The translations under genes and the position numbers were made by a program. The notes beneath the pieces were generated by a model that made no database searches, was not told the DNA's origin, and saw nothing but the letters and a program-made list of their open reading frames with translations. Shown one piece after another: positions 7,201 through 11,282 of a DNA stretch of 11,282 bases. Numbering within the stretch: position 1 is the first letter of the stretch; each line of letters begins with the position of its first letter. Source of the DNA: CAZDHT01 sp964505325 (lineage in GTDB: Bacteria; Planctomycetota; PUPC01); contig CAZDHT010000181.1 of assembly GCA_964505325.1 (NCBI GenBank), forward strand, positions 1 through 11,282, in the 5' to 3' direction.

Positions 7201-7494
7201 TTGCGGCGCGCCGCAGGCCGGCCGTTCGAGAAAGACAAGACCGAGGGCAAGGAAATCGGCGTGCTCTCCCGCGATCCCGAGGGCGAGAAGGGCGACCAGG
7301 ACCCCGAGCGTGACGGCGGCGAGAAGATCCACAAAACGGACGTAAAGGCCGAGGTCGTCGATTCGCCGGAGCTCCGAGCCGGCGACCTCTCCCCCGACAA
7401 AATCCGCGAACTCATCGAGTCCGGCAAGGTCCCCGTCAGCCCCGAATACCGCCGCCTCGTCGACCGCTACTTCGGCGAACTCTCCGAAAAGTAA
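4213..7494 (+). CDS. Large DUF4175-like membrane protein with Pro/Gln and Gly/Gln repeat tracts (contains assembly gap)
   Basis: About 1,093 residues as drawn, but 100 Ns inside make the length uncertain. Hydrophobic segments lie at ~28-48, 68-92 and 158-181, with RRIELQYPDFRHGL between the last two. The region from ~200 to 510 is beta-rich and looks like Ig-type domains: VAYEYPAYTGLEPF, then HVEALEGSRVTVTARTNKPA, and later EIEAKDDFGLTAMKLTYVL. These are typical of DUF4175/TIGR02302-like proteins. A charged coiled coil follows at ~563-627, then Pro/Gln repeats, a Gly-Glu-Gly-Gln/Gly-Gln tract, and a conserved-looking tail ending VSPEYRRLVDRYFGELSEK. Similar tails occur, to my knowledge, in planctomycete proteins near BatA/MoxR/VWA clusters. 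The function is unknown; a membrane-anchored envelope scaffold is inference. The start ATG 4213 has only a weak ribosome site (GGTGGG). It ends 131 nt before the convergent lipoprotein gene. Confidence 0.85.
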   Translation: MASKRPKKLRRDLIDNTVSRLTSYDRGIMLATGLIGMAGFAVAYVTLGAHTDRLVAWAGDGSGLSRAARVAVMGTLLSSLALGVVLFLIFFFKRSRALAMARRIELQYPDFRHGLVTYMEIRRRGVRTQTELAVAKAVGKRAGARLTAVHASEVANTPLLTRVAAVAMGCCAVAFISALLSWNTFSVSLERIIWPSSARRPATNTYIDPDVHPGDTKVLRHSEVAFKATIRGTLPDEAYLVYSDRGTEKRQSAGRPNGAEPWTWTVSAVQEDFAYHVEAGDDRSRSYRITVVGVPVIRDVKVAYEYPAYTGLEPFTAMGGHVEALEGSRVTVTARTNKPAVEAALKPFTSRARVAANRMGFSASFVVRGNGSYHLSYKDADGFTNPEPVKYSIIASQDQAPVIRFVEPGRNVELAADDVLPLEIEAKDDFGLTAMKLTYVLRGVPTTKDFAIGPKQAAARERLVLSMSNIGAQPGDRVTYRAEAWDNKPGGSNRASTPEYYVAIKMPEQNGEAQIAKLDPKEIHDITNAADLFEGLKQRLKNPPVVEEPAGEEPHDVADPADDAARRLEKLVKDIAEELDKMAKEAEKADQLNEKERGELANKADQLAKELEQAAQEAERELAHQQPPAEQQPGQPGEQKPAQPAEQQPGQPGEQQPAQPAEQQPAQPGEQQPAQPGEQPPGQPGEQQPGQPGEQQPGQPGEQQPAQPGEQQPGQPGEQQPAQPGEQPPGPPGDQPGNGEGQGEGQGEGQGEGQGEGQGEGQGEGQGEGQGEGQGQGEGQGEGQGEGQGQGQGQGQGQGQGQGQGQGQGQGQGQGQGQGQGQGQGQGQGQGQGQGQGQGQGQGQGQGQGQGQGQGQGQGXXXXXXXXXXXXXXXXXXXXXXXXXXXXXXXXXXGQGQGQGQGQGQGQGQGQGQGQGQMQQGAPSQGAGASPGGGGGRGGAGEAAERVDTDETVEALKQQIKEVAKLVKSLNEISAGVRKGEVDPELLGRLNISGEALRRAAGRPFEKDKTEGKEIGVLSRDPEGEKGDQDPERDGGEKIHKTDVKAEVVDSPELRAGDLSPDKIRELIESGKVPVSPEYRRLVDRYFGELSEK
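6100..6420 (+). repeat. Tandem 24-nt coding repeat (13 copies of an 8-residue Pro/Gln unit)
   Basis: Thirteen consecutive 8-residue units of the form EQ(Q/K/P)P(G/A/P)QP(G/A), plus a partial DQP, inside the DUF4175-like gene. Unit edges and synonymous codons vary (CAG/CAA, CCC/CCG/CCT), so the copies are old or protein-selected rather than a fresh slippage expansion. The tract is expected to be disordered and extended. Confidence 0.9.
6427..6963 (+). repeat. Gly-Glu-Gly-Gln then Gly-Gln low-complexity tract
   Basis: A 12-nt GEGQ period (from 6427) gives way to a 6-nt GQ period that runs to 6963, interrupted by the N gap at 6792-6891. Gly uses GGC, GGT, GGA and GGG, and Gln uses CAA and CAG, in mixed order. 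The protein period is therefore perfect while the DNA period is not. Confidence 0.92.
6792..6891. other. Assembly gap of exactly 100 Ns inside the Gly-Gln tract
   Basis: A round 100-N spacer usually marks a scaffold join of unknown size. Gly-Gln coding continues in the same frame on both sides. The real tract may be longer or shorter than drawn, and the two flanks could even overlap. Confidence 0.97.
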
Positions 7495-7507
7495 TCAGCC
7501 TCAACCA

Positions 7508-7525
7508 ACCCAGTCGTCCGTGGGT
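7508..7525. terminator. Weak stem-loop between convergent genes
   Basis: ACCCA and TGGGT form a 5-bp stem with an 8-nt loop, 13 nt after the stop of the DUF4175-like gene, with CAAAA shortly after. It is too short to be a confident terminator. It is listed because the 131-nt convergent gap needs termination in both directions, and I see nothing better except the 10-bp palindrome CTGACGTCAG at 7599-7608. Confidence 0.2.
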
Positions 7526-7625
7526 GCAAAAGGCGTCGGGCCTCTTCCTCGGCGCACAGCTCGCGATCCAATTGCACGGCGTCGCCCGAAAAGGAGTCCT
7601 GACGTCAGTTCCCGCAGGTGTCTCG

Positions 7626-9827
7626 CTACGGTTCCGGCCTCGCCGTGACGTGGACCCCGCGGACGACGGGCAGCGTGATGGTGAAGATCCTGTTGCAGCG
7701 GCCTTTGGAGTCGGCGAGGTCGACGTAGCCGAGCCGCAGGGTCTGCCCGGCGAGCATCTCGAGGACGCCGTGAGCCTGTCCCCCGACACCGGGCTGGGTG
7801 TTGACATAACCGCGGAAGATCCCACTGTTCTCCTTCGTCTCCTGGATGACGAACGCCTCGATGTCGCTGGCCTTCCGCTTCTTCGGCGGCTGCCTGGGGT
7901 CGTACACTTCGGCCGAGACGACCACGGTGTCCTTCGCGGCAAGGTACGCGTTGCGGTCGGGGTCGAGGACGGTGACGAGATATGAATGGCCGGGGATGAC
8001 GGCCGTGGTCAGCGCGCCCTTCGGGTCGGCGTTCTGGACCAGGAAATACGGATCGGTTCCGAGCAGGAGCAGGTCGCCCCAGCCCGTGGGGCTGTCCGGC
8101 GTGGCGCGGGCGGCCCAGGTCCAGCCCCTGAGTTGGCGCCCGCCGTATCCGGCCTTCGGCCGTTCGCCCGCGGCAACGGCGCACTGGAAGCCAATATGCC
8201 ATCCGGGCGCGAAGACCGGCACCTGGAACAGGGACCGCGGGATGAACGCCTCCACCGTGTAGCCGTCCGGGGTCACTTTGGTGACGCGGTACGGCCCGGA
8301 GCCGTCGGGGCCGTCCTTCGCCGGCGGTTGAAGCGGGAACTGCTTGCAGCTCGACTTGACCCCGCGGTACTCTTTGGTGATGCCGTCCCGCTGCGAGGCG
8401 ATCACCCGCTCGATCCCCGGTGCGCGAGGGGCGGCGTCGGTGCCCTGAGGGAAGATCACGAACTCCTGGGTGTGGGGCTCGCCGCGGTTCTTGTTCCGGG
8501 CGTCGAGGGTGTCAAACATCAGATGGAGGTGGTCGCCGCGGAATGCCCAACTCGTCGGGTCCGCCTGGCGCTGGTCACCAGCGGGACTGGCTTTCGGCGG
8601 GACGGGCCGCACGAATCGGTCGGCGGGCTGCTTCACGTGGTAGCCGAGGAAGAAGCCCTGGTAGCTCCATCCGGCGTAGAGGGACACCGGCGGCCTCTTC
8701 CCGCCGCGGGACGCGAACGTCAGGGGCCGGATCGTCCCCCAGTCGCTCAGGTCGCCGTCGAGTCGGGGGAACCGGGCGAGGAACGGGATGGCTTCGAAGC
8801 GCGGGGTCTTGAACGCCGGCTTAACCTTGGCCTGGGTATCGAAGCCCCACTTCGCCGGTCTTGGCGGAAAGACCGGCTTGCGCGGGTCCGGTGCGGGGAC
8901 GACGCTCCCGTCGTTGAAATGTCCCGGCTGCATTCTCGTTACCACGGGTCCGAGCGGCGCGGCGCCTTTGGCCGCACCGAGCCACAACGCAACGAGCGGC
9001 ACGGACGTATCCGGCACGCCGTCACCGGTGAGGGTGGACAAGTCCTGGCCGCGTCCCACCCGGGCCAGCTTCCATGCGTCAAGTCTCTCTTGGATCATGT
9101 CGGCGGGGTCGATCGCCGCTTGGTCGTCCCCGGTCTTGCCGCGGCGCCGGCGCACGTCGGCGACCACGAGGTCGAAGGCCTTCCGTCTCAACTTCTCATG
9201 GAGCTTCTTGATCTGGTCTGCGGAGAGCTTGCCCGCGGCGATGCTCTTGGCTGCCGTGGCCAGTTCGTCTTTCAGGCCCTCCAGCACGCGGCGGCCTAGT
9301 CGCTGCTGTACCTGCGCCTCGAACAGGCCATGGGCAGCTCTGGCGACGTCGCGGGTCAGCGCGTCGGTCAGAGCTTTCTTGACGACTTCCTCAGGGTCGG
9401 GCGGCGGGGGCATGGTGACGCGGCCGGCGAGCCCTGCCGCCGTGTGCTTCGCCGGCAGCTTCGCCAGCGCCCGGTCCAGCGGCGGGTACGTCCCCGCCTT
9501 CGTCGTAACATGCTTCACACCGAGCGCCGTCAGCGCCTGGACGGCGATGGCGATGTGATCGGCAGGGGCGTCCTTCGCTGCGTAGACTATGAAGCGCGGC
9601 CAGTCGTCGTCGGCCTTGGTCGCTTTCAGCACCTTCCACAGGTACTTGGCCTCGACGCCGGTCGGCTCATCCTCGAAGTAGAATCGCCACGGGTCCTTCT
9701 TGTCGCCAGCCGGCGCTTTGCGGAGGGAGAGGGCCAGGCTCAGTGGAGGGGCCTGCTGCGCTGCGGCGTCGGCGCACGCGCCCAGCAGGATCAGGACGAC
9801 GACCCACGCGGTCTTTGGTCTGTTCAC
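7626..9827 (-). CDS. Predicted lipoprotein with CBM9/DOMON-like carbohydrate-binding region
   Basis: A 733-residue protein of unknown function. The first residues (start, NRPKTAWVVVLILLGAC) form a lipoprotein signal with lipobox LGAC and acylation site Cys18. Residues ~29-115 are compact, with PRFIVYAAKDAPADHIAIAV then QALTALGVKHV, faintly like the C-terminus of an ExbD/TolR domain. Residues ~145-260 are helical and charged. Residues ~342-590 resemble a family 9 carbohydrate-binding (DOMON-like) sandwich: PRLDGDLSDWG, FRGDHLHLMFDTLDARN, DGYTVEAFIPRSLFQVPVF, PGWHIGFQ. Residues ~605-720 look like a beta-sandwich with ETKENSGIFRGYVNT and GQTLRLGYVDLAD. Binding of envelope or extracellular glycans is inferred. 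The GTG start at 9827 is chosen because GGGGAGG lies 5 nt before it and the lipobox follows at normal distance; ATG at 9854 is a less likely alternative. No catalytic motif was recognised. Confidence 0.82.
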   Translation of the reverse strand: MNRPKTAWVVVLILLGACADAAAQQAPPLSLALSLRKAPAGDKKDPWRFYFEDEPTGVEAKYLWKVLKATKADDDWPRFIVYAAKDAPADHIAIAVQALTALGVKHVTTKAGTYPPLDRALAKLPAKHTAAGLAGRVTMPPPPDPEEVVKKALTDALTRDVARAAHGLFEAQVQQRLGRRVLEGLKDELATAAKSIAAGKLSADQIKKLHEKLRRKAFDLVVADVRRRRGKTGDDQAAIDPADMIQERLDAWKLARVGRGQDLSTLTGDGVPDTSVPLVALWLGAAKGAAPLGPVVTRMQPGHFNDGSVVPAPDPRKPVFPPRPAKWGFDTQAKVKPAFKTPRFEAIPFLARFPRLDGDLSDWGTIRPLTFASRGGKRPPVSLYAGWSYQGFFLGYHVKQPADRFVRPVPPKASPAGDQRQADPTSWAFRGDHLHLMFDTLDARNKNRGEPHTQEFVIFPQGTDAAPRAPGIERVIASQRDGITKEYRGVKSSCKQFPLQPPAKDGPDGSGPYRVTKVTPDGYTVEAFIPRSLFQVPVFAPGWHIGFQCAVAAGERPKAGYGGRQLRGWTWAARATPDSPTGWGDLLLLGTDPYFLVQNADPKGALTTAVIPGHSYLVTVLDPDRNAYLAAKDTVVVSAEVYDPRQPPKKRKASDIEAFVIQETKENSGIFRGYVNTQPGVGGQAHGVLEMLAGQTLRLGYVDLADSKGRCNRIFTITLPVVRGVHVTARPEP

Positions 9828-9830
9828 GGG

Positions 9831-9839
9831 CACCTCCCC
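9831..9839 (-). promoter_or_regulatory. Shine-Dalgarno deciding the GTG start of the lipoprotein
   Basis: Read on the - strand, GGGGAGGTG lies with its GGAGG core 5 nt before GTG 9827. The upstream ATG at 9854 has no such site, and its context is occupied by a hairpin. Confidence 0.65.
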
Positions 9840-9843
9840 GATA

Positions 9844-9860
9844 CCCACGACCATCGTGGG
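9844..9860 (-). other. Perfect 7-bp stem-loop in the lipoprotein gene leader
   Basis: CCCACGA, 3-nt loop, TCGTGGG. It sits between the predicted -10 element and the Shine-Dalgarno, ending 5 nt upstream of the latter. It could stabilise the leader or modulate translation; this is inference. Confidence 0.45.
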
Positions 9861-9871
9861 CCTTTTCAATG

Positions 9872-9899
9872 ATTGTATCACGCACCTGCCAATCAGCAA
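9872..9899 (-). promoter_or_regulatory. Sigma-70-like promoter for the lipoprotein gene
   Basis: On the - strand, TTGCTG (9899-9894), a 16-nt spacer and TACAAT (9877-9872) make a good match to a housekeeping promoter. The -10 ends 45 nt before the GTG start. Confidence 0.55.
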
Positions 9900-10028
9900 G
9901 CAGTTCTTTGCGCCTTCTCGGCTCGATGGAGGCGGGCTCTCATCCGGGAAATCCGGGCTGACATCTCTTGGCATGTCACCCAATGCCAGGAAGCAGCAGG
10001 CGCCTGGGCCCAAGCGGGCTCCGCGTTG

Positions 10029-10057
10029 TTGCGGACAGTGCGGTCTTGTGCTAGATT
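10029..10057 (+). promoter_or_regulatory. Sigma-70-like promoter for tatC
   Basis: TTGCGG (10029-10034), a 17-nt spacer and TAGATT (10052-10057), with TGC in front of the -10 like an extended -10 element. It lies about 40 nt before the tatC start. The divergent gap (9828-10098) also has an imperfect hairpin at 9967-9990 (CTTGGCAT/ATGCCAGG) and a direct repeat ATCCGGG around 9943-9958; neither has an assigned role. Confidence 0.5.
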
Positions 10058-10098
10058 GCAGCCTGCCGGAACTATCCAGCGATTCGGCGGGCGACGTG

Positions 10099-10938
10099 AT
10101 GGACGAGAAGCGGATGCCGATCTCGGAGCATCTCAAGGAGCTGCGCTACCGGCTCATCGTCTGCCTTGTCGCGGTGCTGGCCGGGATGGTCGCAGCGTAT
10201 GTCTTCTGCCCGACGGTGTTCTATCCGATCATTCGCGCTCCGCTCGACGCGATTCAGGGCTATGAGGCCAAGAACCCGTACGTGCTCAAGACCCCGCTTC
10301 TCGAGGCGCTGGTCAAGCGTTACCGGGACCGGCCCGGGGCGTCCTCCGACCGCAACCGCGACAGGGAGAACCAGCTTCACTTCCGCTCGCTGACCGAGCC
10401 GTTCATCATGCGGCTGAGGATCTCGCTGGTGGTCGGGATCATCCTGGCCCTGCCCGTGCTCGTGTATGAGATCTGGGCGTTTGTCTCCGCCGGCCTTCAC
10501 GAGCACGAGCGGAAGTACGTCCGCATCTACGCCCCCGCATCGTTCTGTCTGTTTCTGCTGGGCGCGGCGCTGGCCTACTTCGTGGTGCTGCCCATCGGGG
10601 TCGTCTTCCTGCTGCAACAGGGGGACGAATTCGATCTCCGGGCGGTGCTCATGTTCAAGGAGTACGCCCCTTTCGTGATGTGGCTTCTCTTCGGGTTCGG
10701 CCTGATATTTGAGATGCCGCTGGTCGTCTTGTTCCTCAGCAAGATCGGCCTGGTCGAGCCCCGGACCCTCATTCGCTCGCGGCGGTACGCCATCCTGGTG
10801 ATGTTCATCGTGGCGGCGTTCATCACTCCGCCGGACCCGTTCACCCAGATTGCGATGGCCGTTCCGATGATGGCGCTGTACGAGTTCAGCATCCTGCTTT
10901 CGTGGCTGGCGGTCAGAAAACGCCGCGCCGCCGCGTGA
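10099..10938 (+). CDS. tatC: Sec-independent protein translocase subunit TatC
   Basis: TatC is the core membrane receptor of the twin-arginine pathway, which exports folded proteins. At 279 residues it has the six-helix pattern: ~17-40, 105-130, 147-172, 188-213, 229-244 and 248-270. Family marks visible are the N-terminal SEHLKELRYRL (Glu14, matching E. coli Glu15), a Pro48 in RAPLD, YEIWAFVSAGLHEHERKY (Glu137, matching E. coli Glu103), GFGLIFEMPLVV and ITPPDPFTQIAMAVPM. The first periplasmic loop carries roughly 34 extra charged residues compared with E. coli (within ~52-98). ATG 10099 gives a normal TatC N-terminus, although its ribosome site is weak; ATG 10114 (MPISEHL) is an alternative. 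No tatA/tatB gene is in the window. It is transcribed divergently from the lipoprotein gene. Confidence 0.95.
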   Translation: MDEKRMPISEHLKELRYRLIVCLVAVLAGMVAAYVFCPTVFYPIIRAPLDAIQGYEAKNPYVLKTPLLEALVKRYRDRPGASSDRNRDRENQLHFRSLTEPFIMRLRISLVVGIILALPVLVYEIWAFVSAGLHEHERKYVRIYAPASFCLFLLGAALAYFVVLPIGVVFLLQQGDEFDLRAVLMFKEYAPFVMWLLFGFGLIFEMPLVVLFLSKIGLVEPRTLIRSRRYAILVMFIVAAFITPPDPFTQIAMAVPMMALYEFSILLSWLAVRKRRAAA

Positions 10939-10948
10939 CCGGGCGCGT

Positions 10949-10957
10949 GCTTATCTT
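10949..10957 (-). repeat. Partial extra copy of the inverted-repeat tip next to the tatC stop
   Basis: GCTTATCTT is the exact reverse complement of AAGATAAGC at 11009-11017, and TGCCCAC follows it, resembling the arm's AGTGCCA. It starts 10 nt after the tatC stop. It may be a degraded third arm, or it may let the tatC mRNA end fold back on the left arm. Confidence 0.4.
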
Positions 10958-10978
10958 TGCCCACAAGTCCCTTGGACG

Positions 10979-11016
10979 GGAAATCACGGTACAGCCACCA
11001 ATGGCACTAAGATAAG
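10979..11016 (+). repeat. Left inverted-repeat arm
   Basis: Contains AATGGCACTAAGATAAG (11000-11016), an exact reverse complement of 11208-11224. The match continues outward to GGAAATC (10979-10985) with three mismatches and a one-base bulge. Confidence 0.85.
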
Positions 11017-11207
11017 CGTAACGGGTTCTGCCATCACGGCTTACGCCACGCCATCTGGGCGGGCCGGAGTACTTGTCGAAACGGCGATGCGTGAGAACCG
11101 CCTCAGAATGGCAGGAAACGGCCAACAGCCTTCTACGACGTGGGCGGACCCCAAGCACGCAAGAGCTGTCCGATCGCTGCAACTCATTGGAGCGCAATAT
11201 GATAGAC

Positions 11208-11244
11208 CTTATCTTAGTGCCATTGCTGGCAGTCCCGGATTTCC
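11208..11244 (-). repeat. Right inverted-repeat arm
   Basis: Begins CTTATCTTAGTGCCATT (11208-11224) and ends GATTTCC (11238-11244), mirroring the left arm. TGCCA/TGGCA (11218-11222 and 11227-11231) forms a small hairpin within the arm. Confidence 0.85.
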
Positions 11245-11282
11245 TCGGTGTACCCGCGCGAAAAACGGGGACCCGCCTGCGC

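Larger units (their letters stand above)
10979..11244. mobile_element. MITE-like or BIME-like element bounded by long imperfect inverted repeats
   Basis: Arms 10979-11016 and 11208-11244 are inverted copies, with about 34 of 38 positions pairing, one 1-nt bulge (10986) and three mismatches. The innermost 18 bp are perfect. The core between them (11017-11207) encodes no recognised protein. A size of ~266 bp, terminal inverted repeats and no transposase fit a non-autonomous transposon relic. Each arm also contains a small self-complementary hairpin (TGCCA-ttgc-TGGCA in the right arm), which fits a REP pair. No clear target-site duplication was found. The rest of the 344 nt after tatC holds no convincing gene or tRNA. 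Confidence 0.55.

Noticed and set aside
7986..9299. Long + strand frame opposite the lipoprotein gene (437 residues)
   Set aside because: It is antisense to the gene with lipobox, promoter and CBM9-like motifs, has no ribosome site of its own and shows no recognisable domain.
9855..10136. N-terminal extension of the lipoprotein frame up to 10136
   Set aside because: It would place ~100 residues before the signal peptide and run through the predicted promoter and the tatC start. The GTG at 9827 with strong ribosome site fits better.
10913..11197. 94-residue - strand frame over the inverted-repeat region
   Set aside because: It runs into the tatC 3' end, crosses a repeat arm, is Arg-rich and has no recognisable domain. 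A + strand frame open to the window edge is equally unconvincing.
11256..11282. AAAAACGGGGACC near the right edge, resembling sequences seen near REP-associated transposases
   Set aside because: The match is from memory and cut by the window edge. It cannot be assigned to an element without the downstream sequence.

Overview
The window is a GC-rich bacterial chromosome segment, most likely from a planctomycete (Planctomycetota, possibly Phycisphaerae-like). That placement is inference. It rests on gene style: an ECF sigma/anti-sigma pair beside a large secreted protein, a giant membrane protein with a Gly-Gln-rich tract like those near planctomycete BatA/MoxR clusters, and a TatC with a long first periplasmic loop. 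No rRNA, tRNA or CRISPR array was seen.

Layout on the + strand from the left: (1) the C-terminal part of mfd, the transcription-repair coupling factor, cut by the window edge; (2) an apparent three-gene unit: an ECF sigma factor, an overlapping zinc-finger membrane anti-sigma factor, and a secreted protein with the unusual order signal peptide, PDZ, two STN/secretin-N0-like repeats, TolR/ExbD-like C-terminus; (3) a terminator hairpin with an abutting promoter, then a very large DUF4175-like membrane protein. That protein has a coiled coil, 13 copies of an 8-residue Pro/Gln repeat and a Gly-Glu-Gly-Gln to Gly-Gln tract, which is broken by 100 Ns, so its true length is unknown. (4) A convergent gene on the - strand encodes a predicted lipoprotein with a CBM9/DOMON-like sugar-binding region and a C-terminal beta-sandwich-like region. 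(5) tatC is transcribed divergently from it. (6) The last ~340 bases hold no convincing gene. They contain a long imperfect inverted repeat (arms of 38 and 37 nt, about 34 paired positions) around a ~190-nt core, best read as a MITE-like or BIME-like element.

How the genes may work together: the sigma/anti-sigma/PDZ-STN-TolR unit looks like an envelope-signalling module in which the secreted third protein could sense or transmit a periplasmic signal to the anti-sigma factor. The DUF4175-like protein and the lipoprotein are also envelope proteins, and TatC exports folded proteins. Most of the window is therefore envelope biology, apart from mfd. The strongest candidate for something undescribed is the PDZ-STN-STN-TolR protein next to its own sigma/anti-sigma pair. 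Second is the inverted-repeat element after tatC.
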